64,000 bases of DNA, from contig OZ018320.1 in assembly GCA_963969495.1 (NCBI GenBank), positions 74,010,245 through 74,074,244 on the forward strand. Reading direction: 5' to 3'. A program made the translations under genes and the position numbers. Shown here piece after piece: positions 1 to 13,800 of the stretch (its first letter is position 1; every line of letters starts with the position of its first letter). The stretch comes from Ceratothoa steindachneri (Eukaryota > Arthropoda > Malacostraca > Isopoda > Cymothoidae). The notes below the pieces were generated by a model. That model searched no databases, was not told the origin of the DNA, and saw only the letters and a program-made list of their open reading frames with translations.

Positions 1-3000
1 CCAAAAGGGATCGAAAGGTCGTCCACGTAGAGCGTAGCGAGAACATCTTCCGGCAGCACCGAGGTGATGCCATTGATGCTCAGGGCAAAGAGTGTGACAC
101 TGAGGACACTTCCCTACGAGACACCCTCTTCCTGCTCCTTTGGGCCGGAGGGAGCTTCCCCCACCCGTACGCGGAATCGCAAAAATTCAGATATAAACAT
201 TGGGAGGCGTCCCCTCGCCCCCATGGTGTGGAGAGTCTCCATGATACCGTATCGCCATGCGGTATCATAGACCTTCTCCAGATCGAAAAACACCGTGGCG
301 TAGTGCTGTCTATGAAGGATGGCCTCGCAGACGGCATTTTTCAGTCGGAGCAGAGCATCCGACGTGGAGTGGAACTTGCGAAAGCCGCACTGTGCAGAAG
401 ACAGATGGCCTCCACTGTCCAGGAAAAAGGCAAGTCTAAGATCTATCAATTTCTCCATCAACTTGCACACGCAAGAGGTTAGAGAGATTGGGCGGAAACC
501 GGTCGGAGTAGAGTGATCACTCCCCGGCTTGCGAAAGGCGAGCACAGTAGCGATTCGCTAGGAATCTGGGAGAAGACCCTCCATCCAGATCCTGTTGAAC
601 AAATCTAACAGGAATGCCATGCCTCGCTCACCCAGGTATCGAAGCATGGCGTACGGGACATCCTCCGGACCATGGGCGGTGTCCGCGCACGAAGCGAGGG
701 CAGAGCGCAACTCACTCACAGTAAACCTGTCGTTGAATGGTTCTCCACCTCTGGAGGTAAAGTCCAGCCGGCGGCCTTCCGCGACATCACGACGTGCATT
801 CAATGCTGGCGGAGCAGCATCACGGCTAGAGAATGCGGAAAAAGCGGTCGCGAAGGATTCCGCCACGGACGCGGGGTCCGAGATTGCGGTCCCATTCTCC
901 TGGAGAACGGGAGGGGGGTCCTGCGAGAACTTGCCCCGAATCCATTGGACTTGCCTCCACACCTCTGCTAAAGGGGTCTTCCGGTTAAGTGAAAACACGT
1001 ATGCCCGCCAAGAAGAGCGGCGGGCGTGCTTCGAAATATACCGGAACCTAGCCATAGCTCGACGAAATTCAGCGACAGTGAAATCGTTCGGGCGGCGCTT
1101 ATAGCGCATGAAGGCATAACGCTTCTGTTTGAGGGCCGTCTCACACTCGGCCGACAACCATGGGAGTGGTCGGCGTGCAAAACGGCCAGACGTCCTAGGA
1201 ATAGTAGTCAGGCACACGGCGATGAGGTTGCCCGACAAGAACTCAACGGCCTCATCTACCAACCTAAACTCCTCGACTGAGATAGAGAATTCAGTCATTT
1301 CCTGAAATGCAGGCCCCCGCTTGCGCCAAGCACCACCGAGGTGGGCTCTCAGGCGGCAGTTGCCCTGAAAATTAAATTTGAATGGGAAAGTGATCACTAC
1401 CATGGAGGTCATCGACCAACCCCCAATCAAAATCAGGCTGTGCATCCGAAGAGCACAAAGATAGGTCAGGGCAAGAAAATGAAGCGGTTCTTGGACAGTG
1501 ATGCGTAAACTCATCCACGTTTAGGACACGCATCTCAAGCTCTTCGATCAGATCGGCAAGGATGCCTGCTGTTCAGATCTCCAAGCAAGAGAAAGGGCCT
1601 CGGCAACCGTGCCACGACGCGGCGGAAGTCCCCCGCGTCGAAGTCAGCTGACGGTGGAATGTACGCAGAAATGATAGTATACCTCCTATCCAGGTGCAGC
1701 TGAACAGTCACTGCCTGAAAGGAGGTATCTAAAGAGAAAGGAAGAACGGAGACATTATGCCGGGTGTAAACCGCGCATCCCCCAGCCCGGTCATCTCGTG
1801 GTGGTGGGGTCACAAGATCCTTATACCCCGGGAGGGCGGGAAGGGGCACGCACCTAGCATTGTCTCCTGCAAAAAGATAGCTAACGGGGAACGGGACGAG
1901 AGAAGCCTCCGCAGCTCCTCCAAGTTGGCCTGAAGTCCAGGGCAATTCCATTGAAGGGATATGCCCTCCAGGCCTAGCTCGGAGGAGACACGGGGGCCCT
2001 CCTCGAAAAAAAGAGCCTCACGGGAATGGCCGTACGCTTCCTGTAGGCAGAACCTCGGGATCTGTTGGCCAGACGAAGCGCTGAAGGCGCTGTCGCTGTC
2101 GCCATGCGAGTCTTTTCCTCCCTCCGACTCGAAACCTTAGGCGGGCGTTGCGGCTTCGGAGGCGGTGGCCCTCTTTTCGAGGAACCACCGTCTCTGAGCC
2201 ACTCTCTCCACCACTAGGCGTGGGCGAAGGAGCCGAAGCTCCTTTGTAGCTATCCTCCTTTCGGGGGACAGCTTTAGGAACCCCGAAAGATGGCCTAGCG
2301 ACCAACTTCAGGGGTGTTGCCTCCTGTGAGTCTAACGACTCTGTGGAGGCGCGTGGCCGTTTCGCCTTACGGGAAACGGTCACGCTGGGTAAAGAAGGGG
2401 GAGGCCTGGTTTTAGCCGGGGCTGGGTATGAACCCTTTTTGCTGCCAGCTTTACCAGGGAAGCGCCCGGGTTGAGGAGAGCCCGCAGAAGGGCTCCGAAT
2501 GGGCGCGGAAACAACCGTGCTCGTAGGCCTGGAGGGGCAAGGAGCAGAGGGTGTCTTTCTCAACATTGAGGCATAGGACGTCCCGGGCAGCGCCGTTCGC
2601 GCCAGGACCAAGTCCTTAGTCTCGCAAAATGAGAGACGATCCTGAGCTTGAATGGCCAGGATTTCCTTCTCAAGTCGATACGCACCATATTGCTTCGAAG
2701 AAGCAGGGTGCGGCTCTCCGCAATTGACACACATGGCCACACACGATTTGGACTTATCGTGTGCGACCTTGGAGCAACTTACACAGATTTCGGGTAACCC
2801 CGAATTTGCACATCGACAGCAGCGATTAGTATGGCCAAAGCGGTGACAATAATAGCACCTCCGCTGCAGTGGCACGAATGTCTTCACGCCCTAGTGATAT
2901 CAACCGGCACGCATCGAGTCAGGGATCTTGTGACTGTCGAACGTGACGAAGAGTGCAGGGGTGGGTCTCGAGGCCCCTCTCTGTTTTCCAATCACACGCT

Positions 3001-3367
3001 CGACCACCCTAGGGTCTTCCAGTTCTAAGGTGATTTCATCATGGCCGCCTCGGAGGGATTCGACGCATTCACCAAAAGGCTCCTGTCCGAGAAACGGATC
3101 ACCTTTGGCTCTCTACCAATCACACTAGATAGAGCTCTCTTCTGATGGATCATGTTGCCCTTAGTCAACATGCTGCCATCAGTGGAGCGAATAACGAGGA
3201 AAGGGTTGAAGCCAGCGAGCTCAAAAACCCCAGGTAGCCTCTGAATCAGGGGCCCAGATGTAATCGAGACTCCACTCTGCGCAGTTCTGGTCTTCGTCTG
3301 GGACTCCCAAACGGGGGAGCGACGAGGCTGGACGTGCCGATCTTGGCTTGGTTGTTTACCGAAACGG
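1..3367 (-). mobile_element. I-like LINE copy A, truncated by window edge
   Basis: Minus-strand non-LTR retrotransposon remnant. From 5' to 3': ORF1 gag-like region (about 3367-2018) with three CCHC knuckles starting near 2850; AP-endonuclease remnant (1951-1535) with SAYIPPS and LLLGDLNSRHP; linker into the reverse transcriptase (1514-558); RT (545-1) with [28 protein letters not shown] and an intact YVDD at about 25-36. An RT of this type with gag knuckles and, in sister copies, an RNase H belongs to the I group of LINEs. Frames are broken at several points and part of ORF1 (about 150 bp near 3050) is deleted relative to copy F. It lies in MON2 intron 10. Confidence 0.88.
2018..2887 (-). 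pseudogene. ORF1 (gag-like, CCHC knuckles) of LINE copy A
   Basis: Open stretch of 289 codons, the best-preserved ORF1 C-terminal half in the window. It begins near CYYCHRFGHTNRC (C-x2-C-x4-H-x4-C), followed by CVSCSKVAHDKSKSC and CVNCGEPHP. That is three zinc knuckles expected to bind the element's RNA. The remaining 200 residues are Pro/Ser/Arg/Lys-rich and low in complexity. The upstream part of ORF1 lies in another frame (3423-3025), so the gene is broken. Confidence 0.75.
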
Positions 3368-3467
3368 ATAATGAAATAGACATAAAGGTCAGTATGACAA
3401 TCACTGGTGGGCCCCGAGGGCACCAGTCCTTTTGGGGAGAGGTGTCATGAAGTATTATGTTTTGACC

Positions 3468-3820
3468 CAAAACAGCATTCAGATGGAACCTTCATCGCTC
3501 TGAGGCAGAGAGACATGTTCCGCATCAGAGGTATGTGGATATAGACACCCATCGGCAGGATTCTTTGGAACAGAGACTGTGTGTGTGTTGTGCTGTGAAG
3601 GCGAGAGTAAAGAAAGCAGTGTTGATATTGGCTATGTGTGTGATGAGAAGTGTAAGATCTACCCACCCCAGTGAAGGGATAAGCACAGTGCATCCACCCA
3701 TTGGTAGCCAGATCTCGACATGCGCTGCTGTTTGTATCATACTGGAATCAGACCCAGTACCGCAACATTGGCAGACCAACGCTGCAGCCACTCGGCTGGC
3801 AAGAGCTCTAAGAGAGAAGG
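3468..3820 (-). repeat. tRNA-derived SINE, copy 1
   Basis: On the minus strand the sequence begins near 3815 with a tRNA-like head. An A-box-like run CAGCCGAGTGGCTGCAGCG lies near 3798-3780 and a B-box-like GGGTCTGATTCCAG near 3755-3740. The body continues about 250 bp to the left. A diverged copy with the same head and body order is at 46590-46995, and a truncated one at 3836-4005. The head resembles a Leu/Ser-type tRNA. The class is inferred from the promoter boxes and the repetition. Confidence 0.65.
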
Positions 3821-3835
3821 AGTAGTGATCCACTG

Positions 3836-4005
3836 AGTGTATGACAAAGGAGGAAAGAAGTTAAAGAAAGCAGTGTCGTAAATTATGTATGTGCATGATG
3901 ACATGAGGATGAATGAAAGGATATTTTGTTCATTCTCACCAGGACTGAACCCAAGTCCACCCAGGGTGATAAGAATACAGTAAGCAACAAGAGCTCTAGG
4001 AATAA
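3836..4005 (-). repeat. tRNA-derived SINE, copy 2 (truncated)
   Basis: Minus-strand relative of the neighbouring SINE. A B-box-like GGGTTCAGTCCTGG lies near 3955-3940 and a diverged head reaches to about 3994. The body shares the CATCATGCACATA...ACACTGCTTTC segment with copy 1 and stops next to the head of copy 1. It is shorter by some 180 bp. Confidence 0.5.
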
Positions 4006-4681
4006 CCAAGTGGCAGCATGTTAAGGTTTGTAAAACCATGTAAAAGATGGATTGATTGGGAGAGACTGTTTAGGAGAAAGGTGAGGGGGAGAGTATTTTG
4101 AAACGTGCTTATAAATGAAACCTGGATTAAGCGACAGTACATTGTGCCCCATCACTATGAAGAGAGAATGCCACAAAATAAAATGATTTGTACCTTTCAG
4201 CTTAAAAGAGCAGAAAGAGGTGGGATTGGAGATTACTTTTAGTGTCAGTGATGTGTATTAACTCCATTTTGCAGTAGGTTTTGTTTATTTTTTGACAATT
4301 GCCTGCAGGGGTATAATCGGCGAAATTATACATTAGCCTATTTTTAGGCTATTTTAAATTTCAAAACCAAGCGCAAATACAACAAAAAACAAGAAAAAAA
4401 AGGTATGTTCAGTCATCAGGGATAGGCTTACTCTCTCTGAGCATGCAACTTAAAATTTTACACAAAAAACTATGTACAATGGAAGAGGCCAGCCTCCTAC
4501 AGGAAATCCATTTTGTGCGAAAGCAGGATAAGCGAACTTTGCACTAACCAGGATAGGAATGAAATGGAGAAACAAATAAATGAAAATGCTAGGTATCTTA
4601 AAAAGATTAATCACAAAAATTGAGGCATGGGGAATGCTTTACATTCCCCACTGAAGGAGCATCCACCAATCCACTTCTTAC
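4006..4681. other. MON2 intron 10 sequence, nothing recognised
   Basis: AT-rich intron between the SINEs and exon 10. I see no conserved reading frame, RNA gene or repeat shared with the rest of the window. Confidence 0.6.
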
Positions 4682-4815
4682 CTTCTGAGGACAACTGAGG
4701 TCCTATGATCACCAGCTGAATTGAACGAGTGATTTCCAGCAGACAGTAGAAGGCAATGCTGATTCCATAGCCTTCAAGAATCAAAGGTGGTTCCAGCTTG
4801 TCTAACATTTCCAGG
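4682..4815 (-). CDS. mon2: MON2 exon 10
   Basis: One base plus 44 codons plus one base. It completes Tyr and continues [10 protein letters not shown], then [14 protein letters not shown], and ends LSSE in phase 1. The acceptor is CTCACAG and the donor GTAAGAAG. YLEMLDKVEPP and EGYAMSVAFHCLLD are the vertebrate counterparts. No further MON2 exon is visible between here and position 1. Confidence 0.92.
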
Positions 4816-7800
4816 CTGTGAGAGAAATGAGAAAAACAAAGGTCAGAACCTTATGGACTTTATAAAAAATATAAAGTATTAATTACCAACTGGAAAAGTT
4901 GGTTTATCACAAAAATATAAATAGGAGCAGACAGATGAAGTAAATATATAGATAAATAGAAACAATACAAAGTACAACTTTCAGCCTTTTCAACATATAT
5001 AATCTTTTACAATGATGATGCCAAGCATAAAAACATGATATTGAATGGATGCTGTACTATCTTTAAATATTCTTTTGCTTATAAAATATGTTGAATGAAA
5101 TTCAAAATGAAAATATGAAATTTCTATATCTACATAAATATATTAAAAAGAAGAAAAATTAAGCTATTTGTATGGTGTGTAAATTAAATGAAATATTTTG
5201 GTTAGACATTGCAAGTCAAATATTCCTAGAAAATATTAAAGTTAAAACTTTACAACTGGAGCAATGGTGCCCCAGTGAGGGTATGAAACAATATTTCCAC
5301 CAAGCACAGCATAGAATGAGAAAAACAGTGAAACCATATATGTACCAAAGCAGTTAAGTATACCATAATTTTTGGTATATATTATGTGCTTTTCACAGCA
5401 AAATTTTATACTAAAAACTGCCTGCATCCTATACACTGAAGGTATGTATATAATAATAATATATATATATGGTAATATACGCAAACCATGTATACCGTAA
5501 GTATAACTGAATATTAAAATATAGTAAACATGCATAGTTTAGTTTATTTTTAATACTTATTTAATACAAATATTAATATTTATTCTAAAAATCACAAATA
5601 TTTACATTACTCTAATTCATAAAACTCCTGAATGAATTAAAGGTAATTAATGTGGGGCAAAGCATTTGTATATATACAGTAATCATTGTTCAACAAGGGC
5701 AACATAAATAAATCATAAGAGCCTATGATGAGGCAAAGTCAATTCATCTATTTAATATATAATGATATGAAGGCTAGGTACTGCAATTCCTTTGAACTTC
5801 TTTCTACCAATTAACATTGTTTGGTTTTCTAAAGCCAATGTTATTTATTGAGCATAACTTTTGTATGCAATAGATTACTTTGAACAAAGCTAGATTTGGT
5901 ACAGATTTCTTAATACATGCAGAAGCCAAAAGTGGGTATGTTTGGAACATGATAGTTTGCAGTGAAAGAGAAACTATACACCCAATTCATATTCCCTTTA
6001 TAAATAAACATAAAGTAACTAAACCTACCAAAATCATGCTTCATTTCGCAAAGACTGTGCTAGAAAAAAGATAGTGCATTAGCTAAATACTATGCTTCTC
6101 CAGAGCTGCATCATATACTCATAGCTCACAAAACTGATGCTGTGGGTATTGAAAGACCAAATGGGGAAACATGTCACCTTTAGTGATTGTGCTAAACTAA
6201 AAAAAAGTGAGAAACTGTAATATAATACTAATGAAAAATTATAATACAACTGTAGCTGGAGGGGAAACAATAAATCCTATAAGTTTGAATCAATTAGAAA
6301 AAATATCACAAGGCAGAGGTTGACTTTATTGATGAAATCCAATCTTCAGAATCATTTATCCAAAATAAGATAAAAAAAGTATTACAAGAAGATTTTTAGC
6401 AGATGTCAAAGTTTCTCATGAAAATTTGCATTGCATCTCCAGAAATAATGGCAACAATGAGACTACTAAACTTCAGAATCTAAATACTGAAAAGATGTCC
6501 TCTGGAATAGAATATTTTCCTCCCAATATTTGGATCATGATCAACTCGGCTTAGTGGGAGAAAATTTCCTGAAACCATTGCCAAAGAAGGGGGTATTGGG
6601 AAAGAAAAACTCCAAAGATGATGATATTGTGCACTTGAGAAAAAATCAAGAAAAGCATATATCAGAGTAGTGAGGGCAAAATTACATTCTTCTCATGGCT
6701 TCCCCAAACAGAGGTACCACATATCAAAGCACACTCTAGATCCCACGGAAGACCAGAAAAGCTCCCTTTTTAAAAATTTTGAGAGCCCATCTGGTGACTG
6801 CCTACTAGGGCAAAAATTGCATAGGCAAACCAGTAGGCTAGATTAATAAAAAATATGTAAATAACAAATAAGGAAAAAAAAGACAAAGGCTATGCACAAG
6901 CTAAAAAAAAGAAAAAAGAAAAGCAGAAAGACAAGATGGAAGGGCGCTGAGGCGTCAGGGGTAGGTCTGTCTCGCCCCGGCGCAGGAACATGTAGCATAC
7001 AAAAATGAAAAAAAAAGTCAAATAAAGGGGAGGAGTTTTATAGTCCACAAGTCTTGTGTGCACGAAGCAGTCCCGAGTGCAAGGGACAAGCGGTAGCGAC
7101 CCCACTCTTTCCAGTAAAGGGACAGGTAACATGCGCAAAGATCACCCAGACTGGGACATTCAAAAGAATGTGCCAAACAGTCTGGGGGACAATGCAGTCG
7201 TCACAATAAGGCGCAGCGATCGCTCCATCAAATGGCGGTGCGTCCCGCGAGTGTGTCCAATTTGGAGATGACAGAAAGCAAGCTGAAGCCGTTGCGGCTT
7301 TGGGACAAGGGCAAAATGAACAGGCGCAGCACAATGGCATGTAACTTTAAGTTCCCCTCGACCGTCTCACATCCTCTTTGCCACGGAGCCAGGAGAGGTG
7401 CCCGTATTCTTGACATGATAGTGTGAGGAAGAGTGAAACGCTGGTCTGGTCGCCCAGTCTTCGCGGACACTTTAGCGTCCTCATTCCCCCGCAATTCTTA
7501 CATGTCCAGGGACCCAGCAGATGATAATCTCGACATCTCCCTAGCTCACCAAAACGTGGCGTCATGGATTGAAAAACACAGTGACAGCACTATGTCACGG
7601 TGTATTTCGATCTGCAGAAGGCCTATGATACCGCATATCGATACAGTATCTTGGAGGCTCTCCGCACGATGGGGGCGGGGGAACGCCTCCCAATCTTCAT
7701 AAGGGTGGGGGAAGCCCTCTCCGGCCCAATGGAGCAGGAAGATGGTATCCTGCAGGGAAGTGTCCTCAGTGTCGCACTCTTTGCCCTGAGCATTAAAGGA

Positions 7801-10800
7801 TTCAGCTCGGTGCTGCCGGAAGATGTTCTTGCTACGCTTTACGTGGATGTCCTTTCGATCTCTTTTGGCGCGGCCCAGATGCCAACTCTGGAGCGTCGAG
7901 TCCAACAGGCATTGAACCGCGTCTCTCGCTATGCCGAATCGCACAGTCTTCGGTTTTCCTTGGCCGAGACTAAGGTGGTGCACTTTGGCTGCCATCCACG
8001 ACTCCACCCTGGAAGTGGTGGACTCGCACCGTTTCTTTGGTCTTTTATTTGACCGACGCCTCACCTGGGAGGCTCATATTCGCAGCCTTAGGGTCTCTTG
8101 TACCCGCGCCATGGATATTCTTCAGCGCGGCGCTGATAGGGCTACTGCATTAATTTTTAGCGATGCTTTGTTCGTTCGAAGCTCGACTACGAGCGTCTAT
8201 TGCAGAAGGTGGACTCGATCCATCACACCGGCCTTCGCCTGGCGAGAGATGCCTTCCGCACGTCCCCCATTGAGGGTGTACTTGTCGATGCTGGGGAGAT
8301 GCCACTCGCTCTGCGCCGTTCACAGTGCATTAATCGCCTGTACGCGCGAGCCTGGCGCCTCCCTTAATCGAAAACGCCTATCACTGCATCCGCAGCTGAT
8401 CTCGACAGTGCCTATGCCGCCGAGAGACGCCAGTCATACCCTAAGCCCTTTGGGTTTTGGGTTTGACTATTTGTCACCATGCCTCTGCTCCCAAAGCTTC
8501 TACAGCTCCGGAAGGAAGGCCTCAAATACGGCATTTTCCAGTCGTAGCAGAGCATCCAACGTGGAGTGGAATTTTCCGAAACGGCACTGTGCAGAAGACA
8601 TGGCCTGCACTGTCTAGAAAAAAGGCTAAACTAACATTTACCAATTTCTGCATCAATTTACACACGCAGGACGTTAGCGAGATTGGGCGGAAACCAGCCA
8701 TGGTAGAGTGATCTCTCTTCGGTTTGCGAAAGGCTAGTATAGTGACGATTCGAAAAGAATCTTAGAAGATACCCTCTATCCAGATCCTGTTGAACAAATC
8801 TAACAGAAAGGAGGACATGTCTCACTAATCCAGGTGTCAAAGCCTTACGTACGGAACATCGTCCGGATCAGCGCACGAAGCGAGAGCGGAACGCCTCACT
8901 CAAAGTAAACCTGTCGTTTAGGTTTTCTCTACCTCTAGAGGTAAAGTCCAGTGGGCAGTCTTCCGCAACATTATGACGCGCAGTGAATGCTGTCAGTGCA
9001 CCATCATGGCTAGAGAATGCGGAGAAAGCGATCGCGAAGGATTCTGCCACGAACGCGGTTCTCGGGCAGTAATGCGTAAACTCATCCACATTTATGACAC
9101 CTAAGCTCGTTGACCATGTTGGCAAGGAACTGCTTAATCGAGTAGCTCCTCCTCCCACCAGAGGGTGTGTCTACCGTTGATCTCCGAGCAAGAGAAAGAG
9201 CCTCAGCAACCATGCCACGACGCGGCAGTATCCCCCGCGTCGAAGTCAACTGACGATGGAATGTACGCGGAAATAACAGTATATCTCCTATCCAGGTGCA
9301 GCTGCACAGCTACAACCTGGGATGAGTTATCTAAAGCAAAGAGAAGAACAGAGACATCATGCCGGGTGTAAATTGCGCATCCTCCTGCACAGTCCCCATC
9401 TCGTGGTGGTGGGGTCGCAAAACCCTTATACCCCGGGAGGGTGTGCAAGGAGCATGCACAAAGCATGGTCTCCTAGAAAAGTATAGCTAACGGGGAAAGA
9501 AAAGAGACGAGCCTCCGCAGCTCTTCCCGATTGGTCCGGAGTCTGCGGCAATTCCATTGAAGGAATATGGCTTTCGGGCCTAGCTTGGAGGAAAGCCGGG
9601 AGACGTCTTCGAAGAGAAGATTCTCACTGTAATGGCTGTACGCTTACCGTAGGTAGAACTCCGGGCACTGTTGGCCGGACAATGCGCTGAAGGCGCTGTC
9701 GCCTTCGACTTATCGGGGGAGCTTTGGTTTGCCATGCGAATCTTTTCCTCCCCCTCCAACTCAAAACCTTAGGCAGGCAGGGTGGCTTCGGAGGCAGAGG
9801 TCCCTCTTTTGGTGGATCCATCGTCTCCAAGCAACCCAGTCTACCACTGGATGTGGGCGTAGAAGCCAATCCTTCAGTGCTGTCTTCCTTTAAGGGAGCA
9901 GCTTTACGAAACCCGGAATTTTTTTAATTTTTTTTTAGCCCATCTTGCGACTACCTGCTTGGGCATAAGTCGCCGTACACGACACAGCCTCCTAGTAGGC
10001 TATATTAAGAAATGAGTAACAAAAAAAGAAAACAAATAACTATGTAAATAGCAAATACCGCTAAAAAGGACAAGGGCTAAAAAAAATAACAAGAAAACAA
10101 AGCAAGAAGGAGACGCGCTCCAGCGTCGGGGGTAGGCCCGCCGCCCCTCTGGCGCAGGAACATGTAACCTACAAAAGAAACAAGTCAAATAAAGGAGAGG
10201 AGGCCTGCCTTCTCCAAAAAGTCATAAAGTCCACAAGTCAGTGTGCACGAACACGTCCCAAGCACAAGGGACAAGCGGTAGCGACCCCGCTCCAGGTAAC
10301 GTGCACGAAAATCGCCCATACTGGGACATTTAACAAGAATGTGCCAAACAATCTGGGGGACAATGCAGTCTTCACAGTAGGGCGGAGGCGAGCAAGCGCT
10401 ACATCAAATGGCGGTGCGTCCCGCGAGTGTGTCCAATTAAGAGAGGACAGAAAGCAACCTGAAGCTGTCCGGCATTGGGGGTAGGTCTATGGGAACAGTC
10501 GCGGTGCAATGGCACGCTACTTTAAGTTTCCCTCGACAGTCTCCGATCTTCTTTACCGAGCTGCCCATATTCCTGCCATGTAATCGGTGTGATAAAGAGC
10601 GAAACGCTGGTCTGGTCGCCCAGTCCTCGTGGAATCTTTGGCACGTTTATTCCCCGCAATTCCTACATGTGCAGGAACCCAGCCGAAGATAATCTCAACA
10701 TCCTCCTGGCTTGCCAAAACTGTGGCATCACGCATATCGCAAACCAAGGGATGCAGAGATTCCAATGCACGGAGAGCACTCAGGGCATTTCTGAGTTGCT

Positions 10801-13800
10801 ATAAATCCCAATCCGGTCTCCGAACTGGGTACGTCGTGTAATCTCCTGTATCGAGTGTTGTATTGCAACCAGCTTGGCCACGAGGGGTTTGGGAGGATAC
10901 CTTCTATGCAGATATGTGTCAAATCATGGCATACGGTACATCGTCCGGACCAGGGTTGGTGTCCACACATGAAGCAAGAACAGAATGGAACTCAATGTAA
11001 GCAAGTCGTAGAATTGTTCTCCGCCTCTGGAGGTAAAGTCCAGTAGGCGGTTTTCAGAGATATCACAAAGTCAATTAAATGCTAGCGGAGCAGCATTACG
11101 GCTAGCGAATGTGGAGAAAGAGTCGCAAAAGACTCAGCCACAGCTGACCATCACGGAACCAGTCAGTGTGCAAAATGTTGAGCCATTCTAGGTTTAATAG
11201 TCAAGCCCACAGGCTCATTAACTGACCTAAACTCCTCAACTGGGACAGTAAAATCAGTCATTTAATGAAATATGGACCAACACGGCTGCACCAAGCACTG
11301 GCAGGGGGTGTCTTAGGAGGCAGAGGTCGAGAAACTGATATTTGAATGGGAAAGTGAAAACAACCATGGAGGTCATCAACTATCTCCCACCCCAAATCAG
11401 GCTGTGCATCCGGAGAGCACAGGGATAGATCAAGACAGGTAAATGAAACAGTTCTCAGCCAGTGATGTGTAAACTCAATCAGGTAATCTACGGTGGAATG
11501 TACACAGTATACATCCTATCCATGTGCAGCTGCACTGCTGCTACCTGAAAGGAGGTATTTAAAGCAAAGCGAAGAACCCACACATCATGCCAGGTGTTAA
11601 TGGCGCAACCTTCTGCCCAGCCCCCATCCTGTAGTATTGGGGTCGCGAAACCCTTATACACTGGGGAGGGGGGCAGTGGGCATGCGCCCGGCATGGTCTC
11701 CTGGAAAAATATAGCAAATGTAGAATGGGAGGAGACGATCCTCTGCAGCTTCTCCCAGTTGGCCTGGAGTAAGGGCAATTCCATTGAAGGAATATACCCC
11801 CAGGCCTAGCTCGGAGATAAAGCAGGGGCACTCTTTGAATGGAAGACCATCACAGGAATGGCCGTACAATTCCTGGAGGCAGAACTCAGGGTGCTGTCAC
11901 CTTCGAGGAGTTATGGGAGTAGGTTGAGCTTGCCTGCGTCTTTTCCTCCCTCCTCCTCGAAGGCTTAGGCGGGCGAGGGTGGCTTTGGAGGAAGGGGTTC
12001 CTCCTATCGAGGATCCACTGTCTCTGAGCTATCCAGCCTTGCACTCAGTGTGGGTGTAGGAGCTAAAGCTCATTTGCCGCTGTCCCCCTTTCGGATGACA
12101 GCTTTAAGAACCCCTGAAGAAGGCCCCATGACCACTTTCAGGGGTGTTGCCTCCTGTGAGTCGAACATTCGGTGGAGGCCTGCATTGTTTCTCCTTACAG
12201 CAAACAGTGACACTGAGGGAAGGGGCAGGAGCCCTGGTTTTAGCCAAGACTGGGTGTTAACCCTTTGTTCCGCCAACTCTACCAGGGAAGAGCCTGGGGT
12301 GAGTAGAACCTGCTGAAGGGTTCCAAATAGGTGTGGAAATGACCATGTTCGTAGACCTGGATGGGACAGGAGCAGAGAATGTATTTTGAGGCATAAGACA
12401 TCCCGTCCCAGGCAGCGTTGGGTGCAGCAGGACTGAGACTTTAGATTCTCGAAATGAGAGTCGATCCTGGGCCTGAACGGCGAGGGTTTCATTCTAAAGG
12501 AGATACGCACCACATTGCTTCATAGAAGTGGGGTGCGGCTCTCCAGTATTGGCACATTTGACCACACACAATTTGGCCTTCTGTATGGCCTTGGAGCAAC
12601 TTACACAGACTTCGGGTAAGCCCAAATTTGAACATATACATGAGCAATTTGTATAGCCGAAGAGGTGGCAGTATTAGCATTTCCGGGGCAGTTGCACAAA
12701 TTCCTTCATGCAGTAGCAAAACCAAGCGGCACATACCTACTCAGGGAGCTTATCATGGTTGAAAGTGACAAAGACTGTAGGGGTGGGTCTTGAGGCCCAC
12801 GCTCGACTTTGACTGTTGTATGGTTGGTCAGCTCTAAGGTGATGCAGCCATGAATAGAGTGCATCATCACAATCACTGATGTGCTATTGAGTGTCCGAAG
12901 GTCACTAATCATGGTCGCCTCGGAGGGATCTGAGCATTTGCCAGAAGGATCCCATCTGAGAAACAGGTCACCTTCAGCTTTCTACCAATCAGGCTAGCTA
13001 GTACTCTCCTTGAAGGATCATGTTGCCCTTGGCTAACATGCTAACATCAGTGGAGCGAATAACCAGAAAGCTTTTGAAGCTAGCAGGCTCGAAAATACAA
13101 GGTAGTCTCTCAATGAGGGACCCCCCGACATAATCTATGCTCCACTCAGCGCACATGTGACTTTGGTCTTGGATTTCCCACCAGTAGGTGCATCAGGGCT
13201 GAATGTGCTAATTTGGGCCTGGTCACTTAGCAAAATGGCAGTGGACCCATAGATGCCTGGAGCCCCTACAGAATGAGAGGAACCTTTAGGCATCTTCTTG
13301 CTTATTTTCCTTAGATGAGAGGTGGGTGGGAAATAAACCAGCTTCTCTCCAGCACAGGAAGGATCCCCTAGGCTGGATGGACTGACCTCAGGGAGATCAT
13401 TCTCTGAGAAGGAGAAGGTCTTCCCTGTAAGAGGAACACCAGCTGGGGGAGGAAGTCCCTCCTCTACTTATGAGTCATCCGAGGCTATACACCCAAACGC
13501 ATCACCAGGAGTAGTTAATTTTAGCAGTCCTCTGTGATAGAATAGGGGGACTGAAATTTGTCGAAAGATGGAATCGTCTATGGGTGACTCCACAGAAGGA
13601 GGTGAGAAGGAAACCCCCATACCTATAGGAGAGGAGTAAGCCTCCTCTCCAGTATAAGATGGTTGGAGGGGGCCTCTGAGAAAGTAAAGAAGTCAAAGAA
13701 GAAACCCCTTTGCTGAATGGCGATGGTGAGAGGGAAATCACTCCACCAGTTGAAAGGGTGCCTCAATTTTCCTCATCCTCCACAACACCTAGGGAGGATG

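Noticed and set aside
595..1104. 169-codon plus-strand frame
   Set aside because: Antisense shadow of the LINE copy A linker/RT, whose minus-strand reading has recognisable motifs. The same shadow recurs at 36844-37419 opposite copy F.
5242..5535. 97-codon minus frame in intron 9
   Set aside because: AT-rich Tyr/Ile/Phe composition without conserved motifs; not a MON2 exon, since exons 9 and 10 join perfectly without it.
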